Shown: positions 28,015-37,369 of the stretch, piece after piece
Layout: every line of letters begins with the position of its first letter
Numbering within the stretch: position 1 is the stretch's first letter
Assembly (NCBI GenBank): GCA_027068835.1
Contig: JAMOLY010000129.1
Coordinates: forward strand, 1-37,382
Length of the DNA stretch: 37,382 bases
DNA from: Thiomicrorhabdus sp.
GTDB lineage: Bacteria; Pseudomonadota; Gammaproteobacteria; Thiomicrospirales; Thiomicrospiraceae
Direction: 5' to 3'
Notes under the pieces: generated by a model
Told to the model about the DNA's origin: nothing
Seen by the model: the letters and a program-made list of their open reading frames with translations, nothing else
The model's database searches: none
Position numbers and translations under genes: made by a program

Positions 28015-28866
28015 CTATTTTTGTGACTGTAAAAACTCATCAACCTCACCAAAAGAGGGTCTCTGTTTACTCGGAATCGCTTTACGAGAAAACTCAATGG
28101 CTATTTGAGGAGCATAGCCATTTAAATTAGCCATTAAACTGGTTTTAATCACCGTAAAAAATGCACTTTCTGCCTCCGCACGGTTAGCCAAATCCGAGGA
28201 GATTGGTGCTACAAAACCATAGGCAAATAAAATTCCTAAAAAGGTTCCCACCAGTGCGACCGACATGTGATGTGCGATTTCCATTGGCCCTGCATCCAAA
28301 TATCCCATGGTCACGATAATCCCCAATACAGCGGCGACAATACCAAACGCAGGTAACCCCTCAGCTACTTTCCCAATCGCCGCACTGGGCATCATCGCCT
28401 CATGGTGATGCGCATCCAGTTCTAAAATCATTAAATCTTCCAACTGATAAGGGTTGCTTGCACCACTGATCATTAGCCTTAAATAATCACAAATAAAATC
28501 CTGTGCGTGGTGGTTTGCAGCCACTTTAGGCGCACTGTTAAACAGCTCACTCGCATGCGGGTCTTCCACATCCGCCTCAATCGACATTAACCCTTCTCTG
28601 CGTGCCTTATTAAAAATTTTAAACATCAGCCCCAAAAGTTCCATATAAAGCGCTTGATTATATGGGTCTGGCTTAGCCAGCGCTAAACTGTTTGTTACCC
28701 CAGCTTTTACAACCCAGCCTGGGTTGGCAATAATGTAAGCACCAATTGCACCACCACATATAATTAATACTTCAAGTGGTTGAACCAATATCGCAAACCC
28801 ACCATGAGGCAAGTAGCCCCCCAATAAGGTAGCGATAACAACTAATGTACCGATAATAGCCTTCAT
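28015..28866 (-). CDS. motA: Flagellar stator protein MotA
   Basis: MKAIIGTLVVIATLLGGYLPHGG...CGGAIGAYIIANP; PAFGIVAAVLGIIVTMG; precedes motB. Confidence 0.96.
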   Translation of the reverse strand: MKAIIGTLVVIATLLGGYLPHGGFAILVQPLEVLIICGGAIGAYIIANPGWVVKAGVTNSLALAKPDPYNQALYMELLGLMFKIFNKARREGLMSIEADVEDPHASELFNSAPKVAANHHAQDFICDYLRLMISGASNPYQLEDLMILELDAHHHEAMMPSAAIGKVAEGLPAFGIVAAVLGIIVTMGYLDAGPMEIAHHMSVALVGTFLGILFAYGFVAPISSDLANRAEAESAFFTVIKTSLMANLNGYAPQIAIEFSRKAIPSKQRPSFGEVDEFLQSQK

Positions 28867-28911
28867 ATTTGGCGTACCTGTTTTGGGTTAAAAGAAGGTT
28901 GGGAGACCATT

Positions 28912-29925
28912 TTACGCACTTTTAATGGCGCTCGACAGCTCGCTCTGAGCCGATTTTAACTCAGAAAGCGTTTCAACAATGCTACTTAACACATCGTTTA
29001 CTTTATTTGCTTGCGTTTGTGTCACATCCACTCGGCTCTGGCTTCCCTCCATCATTTGAACCGCATTGCGTGCATGCAATTGCAACTCTTCTATAATGGT
29101 TTGAATGTCTTTTGTAGCTTGCTGTGTTTTGCCCGCTAAAATTCGGACTTCATCAGCCACCACGGCAAACCCTCGCCCATGCTCACCCGCTCGTGCCGCC
29201 TCAATGGCTGCATTCAAGGCCAATAAATTCGTTTGTTCGGCAATGTCTCGTATCAAAACCAGCACCGCTCCAATATTACCACTGTCCGCTTCCAATCGTT
29301 TTAGGACACCGGAAGCATTTGCAACCTCCTCCGTTAAACCACCCACCTCTGAAATCACATCGCTGTTGACACTCATCACCTCAATAGAGTGCTGATTTGC
29401 TTGATTGACTAACCCTTCAAACTGAGAGGATAAGCCCACTAACTCGGAACTATCAAAACTTGACGCAGCCATAACAGGCGCTTGTTGCTGCTGAGCATAA
29501 CAAGCAGCCAAACTCTCATTAAGTTCCTCCATTTGCGTTTCAAAACTGGCCACTTTTGCTTCAACCTGTGAGGTTTCAATCATCTGCATCGTTATTTTAT
29601 TTGATGCCATCTCTAACAACTTATTAAGCGTAAACAACAACTTAGAATCAATGCTTTCGGACTTAAGTGTCACCGAAAAATCTTCGGACTTAATCACCGC
29701 TTCAACCTCTTCAATTAAGGCGCTTTGATCGCAAGTTGTCGATTTGCTGCACCAAAATAAATACATGAGTGCGCCAACCACCACCGCTGTAATTAAAAAG
29801 GTAATGATTACCACACCAAGAACAGGAACCCCGCCTGTTTCCGAACCCGCCATTGCCACCGTTGACCCTAAAGCCATACTCACGGCAAACAAAGCGCCTA
29901 CTGTTGTTTTTTTAAAAAAGGTCAT
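28912..29925 (-). CDS. Short methyl-accepting chemotaxis-like protein lacking a periplasmic sensor domain
   Basis: N-terminal signal/TM segments, then a cytoplasmic MCP hairpin tip [50 protein letters not shown]. Confidence 0.92.
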   Translation of the reverse strand: MTFFKKTTVGALFAVSMALGSTVAMAGSETGGVPVLGVVIITFLITAVVVGALMYLFWCSKSTTCDQSALIEEVEAVIKSEDFSVTLKSESIDSKLLFTLNKLLEMASNKITMQMIETSQVEAKVASFETQMEELNESLAACYAQQQQAPVMAASSFDSSELVGLSSQFEGLVNQANQHSIEVMSVNSDVISEVGGLTEEVANASGVLKRLEADSGNIGAVLVLIRDIAEQTNLLALNAAIEAARAGEHGRGFAVVADEVRILAGKTQQATKDIQTIIEELQLHARNAVQMMEGSQSRVDVTQTQANKVNDVLSSIVETLSELKSAQSELSSAIKSA

Positions 29926-29934
29926 CTCATGCTC

Positions 29935-31419
29935 CTAAGCGTAATAGTCGATAATATTATCGGTTGAACCAGTCATTAATAGAGGGCGCTCTTCCACTTT
30001 ATTTCCCTCAACTAACGTATTTTTTGATGCATTTTTTCTATGATGTTCTTGGGCATCACCACTTTCTGAAAACTGTTTTTGATCGCTCACATTTACCGAT
30101 GCTAACTGAATGCCTGCTTGCTCCATCATCTCTTTAAGCCTAGGCAGGGCACTCTCCATGCTCTCTCGTGTTGCTCCATTTTGAGCCACTAAGCTAACGT
30201 GCATTTGCTGATCTTTATCAAGTTGCAGCATCACTTGAATTTGCCCCAATTTTTGAGGGTTTAACGTTATTTGCGCTTGCTGCATTCCATTGTTCGACAT
30301 AAAAACAATACGTTGCCCCAATGCTTGCCCCCATTGCGGATGCTTTACAGGCAAGTTAATGGTTTGTAAACCGAGTGGCAAAGCCGATTTTCGATCCAAA
30401 GAGGCAATTTCTGCCCCCCCTAACAACTCTCGTCCTTCTGTTTTAGAAACGGCATCGTCCATTGCTCTAACCGCTGCTTGCTGCTCCAACGACTGTTGTT
30501 TACCTTGGCTCATTTGCGCAAACATCATGGCCTGTTGCTGTGCGCTCTGACCTGAGCCATTTTGTGAGGGTTGACCAGAGGATTGACCTTGCTGTCCAAA
30601 CCCCTGTGATGTCTGAGCATCGGCACTCTGTGTTCCCCAGCTCACAGAGCTTTGCGTTGTTCCTTGTTGACTCGTAGCCAACCCTAAATTAGGGCTGGAG
30701 GCTCCTTGATTTAAAACACCATTAGACACCGTGCTTCCAGTTTGTACACTGGACGCGACCATCTCTTGTGCTTGCAAGCCGTTAATCGTTTGACCATTGA
30801 TATTTTGATGATTAATAGGCTGAACAAGGAATGGGTCAACAGATTCATTTTGGTTTAAAGCATCTGTTTTGGCGCTTAAAGACGTTAGATCAAGCATTTG
30901 TTGAGGCGCAGTAATGCTTTGGTCAAGAATTAAATTCGCATTGGTACCCTCGTCTAAAACAGGTGCGAATACTGCATCATTTAAAGGTTCTCTTAAAACT
31001 TCTTTTAAAGGCGCTTCAATCGTTGTCAAAACGCCGTTTAATGCATCAAGTGCTGTTAAATTCTCCCCCCCCTCTGTACTTAAGGGTTGGAGCATAACCG
31101 TCTCTGAATCTGGCTTAGTCTCTAGCATTGAGCTTAACGAACTCAATGAAGCAAACTGTGCGGTAACGTCCTCTGTTGTACCTAGTACAGAAGAAGGTGT
31201 TTTTGGCAAGTCCAATACTTCATTGCTGATACTTTGCATCGCTTGCGCTTCAGCCAAGGGTAAAGATTTTATTTCCTCCCCCCCCCCTGATTGCTCTGCA
31301 ACCATTGAAGAAAATAGACCCAAAAACCCCGTATTACCAGATGAATTTTGCGTATCAGGCGTGGAAAAAAATGCTTCCGAAGACTGTTCTGCTGGTGTCA
31401 TTTTGTTTGTTAACATCAT
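29935..31419 (-). CDS. fliK: Flagellar hook-length control protein FliK
   Basis: Gln/Ser-rich N-terminus; C-terminal domain WGQALGQRIVFMSNNGMQQAQITLNPQKLGQIQVMLQLDKDQQMHVSLVAQNGATRESMESALPRLKEMMEQAGIQLASVNV. Confidence 0.95.
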   Translation of the reverse strand: MMLTNKMTPAEQSSEAFFSTPDTQNSSGNTGFLGLFSSMVAEQSGGGEEIKSLPLAEAQAMQSISNEVLDLPKTPSSVLGTTEDVTAQFASLSSLSSMLETKPDSETVMLQPLSTEGGENLTALDALNGVLTTIEAPLKEVLREPLNDAVFAPVLDEGTNANLILDQSITAPQQMLDLTSLSAKTDALNQNESVDPFLVQPINHQNINGQTINGLQAQEMVASSVQTGSTVSNGVLNQGASSPNLGLATSQQGTTQSSVSWGTQSADAQTSQGFGQQGQSSGQPSQNGSGQSAQQQAMMFAQMSQGKQQSLEQQAAVRAMDDAVSKTEGRELLGGAEIASLDRKSALPLGLQTINLPVKHPQWGQALGQRIVFMSNNGMQQAQITLNPQKLGQIQVMLQLDKDQQMHVSLVAQNGATRESMESALPRLKEMMEQAGIQLASVNVSDQKQFSESGDAQEHHRKNASKNTLVEGNKVEERPLLMTGSTDNIIDYYA

Positions 31420-31465
31420 AAGCGTTCACCCCAAAGGCCTTAGTTGCCATCCTGAGTACAGCAGT

Positions 31466-31481
31466 AGCAACATCTGTACCA
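31466..31481 (-). promoter_or_regulatory. Candidate sigma54 promoter for fliK and downstream genes
   Basis: Minus strand TGGTACAGATGTTGCT; both boxes at exact spacing, in the 64-bp fliJ-fliK gap. Confidence 0.6.
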
Positions 31482-31483
31482 AA

Positions 31484-31945
31484 CTATTTATTGGAGATTT
31501 GGGATTTATTTGCAATCACTCTCTGAGTCGCCAACTCGTCCAACATACGTTGCTCTCGCTTATCTTGTTCAGCTTGATGTTTTTGTTTTAATTTATTAAG
31601 CAGTGCCAACAACGACTCTTTTCTCATTCTTTTTTCCAGCCACTCTTCACGCCCTTTTTCCAGCACCTCTTTTAACCGAGTTACTTTTTCAGTTTGAGCC
31701 TCAATCGCTTGGTAAAGCTTGTCACTAAACCCTCGTTGAGACTGCAAATCGATAGCGGTTATCTCTTTTTTTTGAACCGATATTTTTTCTGAAAGTTCCG
31801 CAATATAATCCGTTAATGAACTAAGTTGTTCCTCTGAACTGGTACTCTCTGCTTGCAAAGCGGCCAATGTTTGAGCCGCCTTATCCAGATCAATATCCGC
31901 CAACTCAACCAATTTACGCATTCGAATAATTCTGGATTGCATCAA
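31484..31945 (-). CDS. fliJ: Flagellar protein FliJ
   Basis: 153-aa coiled-coil protein between fliI and fliK. Confidence 0.9.
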   Translation of the reverse strand: MMQSRIIRMRKLVELADIDLDKAAQTLAALQAESTSSEEQLSSLTDYIAELSEKISVQKKEITAIDLQSQRGFSDKLYQAIEAQTEKVTRLKEVLEKGREEWLEKRMRKESLLALLNKLKQKHQAEQDKREQRMLDELATQRVIANKSQISNK

Positions 31946-31949
31946 AAAT

Positions 31950-33305
31950 TTAACCTTTTGAAAGTGTCTCGTTTAACGCAGCAATGGACGCTTCAACCGA
32001 AAAGGCATCCTCCATATTTTGAGATAAAAAAGCCGTTAAATCCGCCTGCTTGGCAATGGCTAAATCGATCAAAGGATCGGCTCCTTTTCGATAAGCCCCC
32101 ACACTGATTAAATCTTTATTTTGCTGGTAGCTTGAATACAGTTTTTTAAAAGCTCTGGCTTGTTCCAATTGCTCTTTTGAAACAATGTCCACCATCACTC
32201 GACTGACGGAAGATTCAATATCAATTGCAGGGTATCGTCCTCCGTCTGCAATATCACGAGACAGCACGATGTGACCGTCCAATACTCCTCGCGCGGAATC
32301 GACCACGGGATCGGACTGGTCGTCTCCTTCTGCCAATACAGTATAAATAGCCGTAATGGAACCTGAGTTTTCTTGACCATTCCCCGCACGCTCAACCAAT
32401 TGAGGTAATTTAGCAAACACCGAAGGCGGATATCCTTTACTGGCGGGTGGTTCACCCACTGCCAACGCAATCTCTCGTTGCGCTTGTGCAAAACGCGTTA
32501 AGGAGTCCATCAACAACAAAACATTTAACCCTTGGTCTCGAAAATATTCGGCAATGGCCGTTGCCAACATCGCACCATGCAACCGCATTAACGGAGGATC
32601 ATCCGCAGGTGTGGCAACGACGACAGCGCGCTTTAAACCCTCTTCTCCTAACGTGTGTTTGACAAATTCATTTACCTCTCGGCCACGTTCGCCAATCAAT
32701 CCCACAACCACCACATCGGCACTGGTAAAACGCGTCATCATCCCCAACAATACACTTTTTCCAACCCCTGTTCCCGCCATTAAACCCACGCGCTGACCTT
32801 GCCCAATCGTCAACAATCCGTTAATGGCTTTAATGCCGACATCCAACACTTTATGAATGGGATGGCGATCCAAAGGGTTAATACGCTCTCCTGCAAGTGA
32901 AACATATTGATCCACTTCAATTGCTCCCAAGCCATCAAGAGGAAGTCCCGAGCCACTTACCACACGACCCAGCATTTTAAGACCCACCCCAATTTTTACC
33001 CCCCCCTCTGCGGGAATCACTTTTGCATTGGGTTTTAGACCATGAGTATCGCCGATGGGCATTAAAAAAAGTCGGTCATTATGAAAGCCAACTACTTCGG
33101 CTTCAACGGGCGGTTTATTGCCGTTGAGTATTTGACAGCGTGCACCAATCGGAGCATAAGTGCCAACCACTTCCAACGTCATACCCACCATGCGAACAAG
33201 ACGTCCTGCCACTTTAAGAGAAGGGGGGGGGGGAAAATTTTGGTGAATGTCTTTAAGGTTAGAAACCATTGCTTGGTTAAAAGTTTGCGAATTACTCATA
33301 ACCAC
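31950..33305 (-). CDS. fliI: Flagellum-specific ATPase FliI
   Basis: GQRVGLMAGTGVGKSVLLGMM Walker A, LLLMDSLTRFAQAQREIALAVGEPPASKGYPPSVF. Confidence 0.98.
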   Translation of the reverse strand: MVMSNSQTFNQAMVSNLKDIHQNFPPPPSLKVAGRLVRMVGMTLEVVGTYAPIGARCQILNGNKPPVEAEVVGFHNDRLFLMPIGDTHGLKPNAKVIPAEGGVKIGVGLKMLGRVVSGSGLPLDGLGAIEVDQYVSLAGERINPLDRHPIHKVLDVGIKAINGLLTIGQGQRVGLMAGTGVGKSVLLGMMTRFTSADVVVVGLIGERGREVNEFVKHTLGEEGLKRAVVVATPADDPPLMRLHGAMLATAIAEYFRDQGLNVLLLMDSLTRFAQAQREIALAVGEPPASKGYPPSVFAKLPQLVERAGNGQENSGSITAIYTVLAEGDDQSDPVVDSARGVLDGHIVLSRDIADGGRYPAIDIESSVSRVMVDIVSKEQLEQARAFKKLYSSYQQNKDLISVGAYRKGADPLIDLAIAKQADLTAFLSQNMEDAFSVEASIAALNETLSKG

Positions 33306-33339
33306 CTCAAGAAGGTCATTTGAAAGAAAAGAATAGGGT

Positions 33340-34116
33340 TTAAGATGGATTATTATTTAAGTGCTTAACTGCATCATCAAATCGATTTTTCCAACTGTTT
33401 AAAACGGAAGAGTTTTCCTGTTTAACCAAACAGGTTCCTTGAAGCAAAGTGGGGTTTTCAACCAACTCCCAATTCTCCATAGCAGAATGATTTAACGCGT
33501 TTAACGCCTCTAAATCCTCTGGGTGCAACTCAATTGAAAATGCTTTTGACTCATCGGGTAAGGTTTTAATGGCCTCTTTAATCGCCTCAAACACCCACTC
33601 TTTATTTGCACTCACCTCTTTTTGAGTCACACGCTCGGCAATGTGCAGTGCAAATTCAGTTAGCTCCGAAAACACCTGTTTTTCAAGCTGGCCATACGGC
33701 TGTTTAAACAATAACAAAAGCGCATCCAGTTGAGCCAACTTGGGGGACAGTGCTTCATCATTCACTTGTAAAGCTAATGCCTGAGCCTCAGTTCGTCCCT
33801 GCTCTGCCCCCTCACTCAATCCTTTTTCAAACCCTACTTGATACCCCTCTTGGGAGGCTAGTTCGTAGGCTTCTTTGGTTAAAATCTCAACTTTTTGTGT
33901 TTCGGCTTTTATGTCTACCTCGGCTGCGTCTTCTAATACAGATTCTGCCTGAATGTTGCTCGGTTCAGAATCCTCTTTTTTTTTATGAGACTCTTTTAAA
34001 TCAAAGCGATTGGGTTGCCACGTTTCAACCGTAGAATTTGCAAAACCATCCGATGAGACCAGCCGAGTCAAAACTGGCGCTTCTAATACATCATTCAACG
34101 ATTTAAAGCCTTTCAT
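33340..34116 (-). CDS. fliH: Flagellar assembly protein FliH
   Basis: GYQVGFEKGLSEGAEQG and FliH/YscL-type C-terminus; between fliG and fliI. Confidence 0.93.
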   Translation of the reverse strand: MKGFKSLNDVLEAPVLTRLVSSDGFANSTVETWQPNRFDLKESHKKKEDSEPSNIQAESVLEDAAEVDIKAETQKVEILTKEAYELASQEGYQVGFEKGLSEGAEQGRTEAQALALQVNDEALSPKLAQLDALLLLFKQPYGQLEKQVFSELTEFALHIAERVTQKEVSANKEWVFEAIKEAIKTLPDESKAFSIELHPEDLEALNALNHSAMENWELVENPTLLQGTCLVKQENSSVLNSWKNRFDDAVKHLNNNPS

Positions 34117-35160
34117 TTACAAAAACTCCTCTCCACCACCAGGCATCATTACTTTATCTTCATCCGCCAAACGCCTAACGGTAAGAATGATTTCACGCTG
34201 TGCATCTTCTACTGCACTGAGCTTCACAGGTGGCCCCGTTTCTAAATCGTCACGCATAATATCGGCTTGGCGCTTGGATAAATTGCCCAAAAATTTCTCT
34301 TTAAGCTCTTTGTCCGCGCCTTTTAATGCCACAATCAGCACATCACTGGGCACTTCCGCCACAATGGTTTGAATGCCTCGGTCATCAATACCACCAATGT
34401 CTTCAAAGACAAACATTTTATCTTGAATATTTTTACTGATGTCTTCATGCTCTTCCGCAATATCATCCAAAATTCGAGTATCCACCCCACCACCAACCAA
34501 GTTTAAAATTTCAGCCGCACGTTTTTCACCACCAATCGTAGCGAGTTTACCGCCCTCACCATCACTGGAAGCATTTTCAAGCACACTGTTTAAATCAAAA
34601 AGTGCTCTGGGCTGGATCGTGGTCAAGGTTGCGATTCGGTAAACCACCTCTGCTTGGAATCGTTCTGGAATGCCTCTCAACACTTCTGCGGCTTGATCGG
34701 AATCAAAATAGGACAGTACAATGGCAACCACTTGAGGGTGCTCATTGCGCAACATATTGGAGATGGTGGATGGATGTTGCCACTTAAGCGCTTCAAGCCC
34801 TTTCACCTGATCGCCCAACAATGCGGCATCCATCAAGTGTCCACCACCGTCGCCTAAAGCATCGGCCATCAACGTTTGCGCATATTCACTTGGGTCAATG
34901 CCCAACGCATCTTCACCAGCCTCATCCAAAAAGCTTTTCATGACCGTGTGAATATCGCCATGAGAAACATTATCCACCGAAGTCATAGCAGATCCCACTT
35001 GCTGTACTTCTCGTGGATTCAGCTCTTTCAAAATACTCGCGGCCGTCTCCTGCCCTAAAGAAAGCAATAAAATTGCCGCTTTATCTAAGTTTGATAACTC
35101 TTTTTCAGGTTCCATTTCTTCAATTGCAGACTCGGGCATACTTACTCTCCTGACAGCCAT
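34117..35160 (-). CDS. fliG: Flagellar motor switch protein FliG
   Basis: LSNLDKAAILLLSLGQETAASILKELNPREVQQVG; EHPQVVAIVLSYF; MFVFEDIGGIDDRGIQ. Confidence 0.98.
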   Translation of the reverse strand: MAVRRVSMPESAIEEMEPEKELSNLDKAAILLLSLGQETAASILKELNPREVQQVGSAMTSVDNVSHGDIHTVMKSFLDEAGEDALGIDPSEYAQTLMADALGDGGGHLMDAALLGDQVKGLEALKWQHPSTISNMLRNEHPQVVAIVLSYFDSDQAAEVLRGIPERFQAEVVYRIATLTTIQPRALFDLNSVLENASSDGEGGKLATIGGEKRAAEILNLVGGGVDTRILDDIAEEHEDISKNIQDKMFVFEDIGGIDDRGIQTIVAEVPSDVLIVALKGADKELKEKFLGNLSKRQADIMRDDLETGPPVKLSAVEDAQREIILTVRRLADEDKVMMPGGGEEFL

Positions 35161-36839
35161 TGTTTAATGACGTGTGCAGCCATTTTGGGATTTTCTGCGG
35201 CAATCGCTCGCACTCTTTCAAGCAATAGGTGTTCTTCTTCAGATCCTGCGCCCACTTCCTCAGCCGTTTGTTCAACCTCTTTATTCATCTCTTCGAGTGC
35301 TTTGGCAATTTCATCAGTATTTTCAAGCTCAACCCCATCGTCCATCGCATCTTCGGGGTAATCCAAATAGGTTTCTTCTTTCTTCGAAAGGTCTTTTAAC
35401 ATGGGACGAATCACGCCAAAAATAATAATAAGAACCGCCAACCCTGCCAAAACTTGCTTCACTAAATCTAAGAACCAGCTCTCTTGCCAAATAGGTTGAG
35501 ATTCAAACACCTCTTCTTGCATCACAATAAAAGAGGCGTTTACAATGCTTAAAGTATCACCTCTTGCTTCATCCAAACCAACCGTATCACTTATCAACCG
35601 TCTAAAACGCAATAATTCATCTTCCGTTAATGGGGTACGAACCAAAACCCCTTCTTCATCTAAATGTGCTTTATCATCCAGCACTACGGCAACCGAGAGG
35701 CGGTGAATATTGCCTACGGCATTTTTAATGTGACTAATGGTTTTGTCCAGTTCATAATTTACGGTATTTTTTTCACTGGAACTTTTTAAATTTGGATCTT
35801 TATTTGCCCCCGTATACCCCTCTTCTGGCGCTAATCCTGCTCGTGGTGGTTGGTTAGTTAATGCCCCAGGGATGCCTGTAGGCCCCTCATTTCGATTGAT
35901 GTCTTTTTGAAATTGTTTCGAACGAATGGCTTCTGGATCGGGTTCGTAATTTTCACGCGTTTGCTCTTGCTGAGTAAAATCAAGTTCGGCGGTAACTTGC
36001 GCTCGAACCTTGTGCTCTCCGCCAACAATGGGGGTCAATAAACTGACAATACGATGGGACAACGTCTCTTCAACCGCACGCGTATAATCCAGCTGCTTCA
36101 TACTCATGTTCATGCCCGTATTTACCGAGCTACTGGTCAACAAATTTCCCTGTTGATTAACAACCGTGACCGACTTTGACTCCATGTTTGGCACGCTGGA
36201 TGAGATCATATGCACGATAGCACTGACTTGCTCTTCATTTAAAGAACGTCCAGGATAAAGTTTAATCACAACGGAAGCGGAAGGTTTTTGGCGTTTTCGA
36301 ACAAACACCGAACGTTTAGGAAGCCCCAGCATTACACGAGCCGATTTTACGGCATTCAGTGATGCAACCGATTTTGCCAGCTCCCCTTCTAAAGCTCGAT
36401 GGTATCGTGTGGTCTCTTTAAATTGCGAAATACCAAAGCCCTGCTCAACATCCAGTAATTGATAACCCGTTGCGGCCTCTTTAGGAAAACCCGCCGCCGC
36501 CATTTTTAAACGTAAGGAAGGAACCAGCTCAGTGGGTACTAAAATTCCACCACTGCCATGATCTATTTTATAGTCCACGGCTTGTTGCTCTAGGGTTTGA
36601 ACAATTTCGCTTAAATCTTTTGCGTCCATACTGCCAAACAGCAGAGAGTAAGGTTTGCTTTGAGACCAAAACAATAAGCCAACGATGAGTGCGATGGTGG
36701 CTGCCAGCGCAATCACCAAGCTAATTTGTTTTGCAACGGAAAGCGCCGTTAAATTATTTAACAGCGTTGAACCAGACGTTTCTGGCAACTGAGGTTCTGG
36801 CGTATTATTTATGTTTATAGAGGCTTGCTGTTCGGCCAT
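35142..36839 (-). CDS. fliF: Flagellar MS-ring protein FliF
   Basis: YSLLFGSMDAKDLSEIVQTLEQQAVDYKIDHGSGGILVP; GYQLLDVEQGFGISQFKETTRYHRALEGELAKSV. Confidence 0.98.
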   Translation of the reverse strand: MAEQQASININNTPEPQLPETSGSTLLNNLTALSVAKQISLVIALAATIALIVGLLFWSQSKPYSLLFGSMDAKDLSEIVQTLEQQAVDYKIDHGSGGILVPTELVPSLRLKMAAAGFPKEAATGYQLLDVEQGFGISQFKETTRYHRALEGELAKSVASLNAVKSARVMLGLPKRSVFVRKRQKPSASVVIKLYPGRSLNEEQVSAIVHMISSSVPNMESKSVTVVNQQGNLLTSSSVNTGMNMSMKQLDYTRAVEETLSHRIVSLLTPIVGGEHKVRAQVTAELDFTQQEQTRENYEPDPEAIRSKQFQKDINRNEGPTGIPGALTNQPPRAGLAPEEGYTGANKDPNLKSSSEKNTVNYELDKTISHIKNAVGNIHRLSVAVVLDDKAHLDEEGVLVRTPLTEDELLRFRRLISDTVGLDEARGDTLSIVNASFIVMQEEVFESQPIWQESWFLDLVKQVLAGLAVLIIIFGVIRPMLKDLSKKEETYLDYPEDAMDDGVELENTDEIAKALEEMNKEVEQTAEEVGAGSEEEHLLLERVRAIAAENPKMAAHVIKQWLSGE

Positions 36840-36913
36840 AATTAGTCTTCTACAATTCTCAGTTTGGACGTGATAAAAGCCAAGAGAGCACTATTGCACT
36901 CCTAACATTCAGA

Positions 36914-37267
36914 TTACATTGGCATATTAATAACTGTTTTGTAAGCTTCGACCAATTTATTACGAATTTGAGTCATCGCTTGAAAGGACAAACTGGCCTT
37001 TTGTGCCTGCAACATAACTTCAGACAGCTCCATATCAGGATCCCCTTTTTCAAAAGATTTTTTCATATCAGCCGATTTATGCTGCTCTGCGCTCACCGCT
37101 TCAACCGATTTAGCCAATAACTCCGCAAAACCGTCCGCAGTTTCTTGCCCCGTCTCTTTTTTTCCGACACCCGACACCTCTGTCAAATTATCGACAGGTT
37201 TCGACTGTGCCTGAGCCGCTAACGAGCGCATTTGCAACATTAAACTTTGGGTATCAATTTGACTCAT
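36914..37267 (-). CDS. fliE: Flagellar hook-basal body protein FliE
   Basis: C-terminal [42 protein letters not shown]. Confidence 0.96.
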   Translation of the reverse strand: MSQIDTQSLMLQMRSLAAQAQSKPVDNLTEVSGVGKKETGQETADGFAELLAKSVEAVSAEQHKSADMKKSFEKGDPDMELSEVMLQAQKASLSFQAMTQIRNKLVEAYKTVINMPM

Positions 37268-37353
37268 GGCTGTTTACCCCTTTAAATAAAGGTCTCTCTG
37301 GTTTTTTCATTACGTTTCTACTGTTATTATCACACAATCCTACCTGTCAAAAA

Positions 37354-37369
37354 AGCAATAAATATGCCA
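37354..37369 (-). promoter_or_regulatory. Candidate sigma54 promoter for the fliE operon
   Basis: Minus strand TGGCATATTTATTGCT, exact -24/-12 spacing, about 90 bp upstream of the fliE start. Confidence 0.7.

Noticed and set aside
33976-33984. T9 tract in fliH
   Set aside because: A/T runs of this length are expected in an AT-rich genome and just encode Lys-Lys-Lys.
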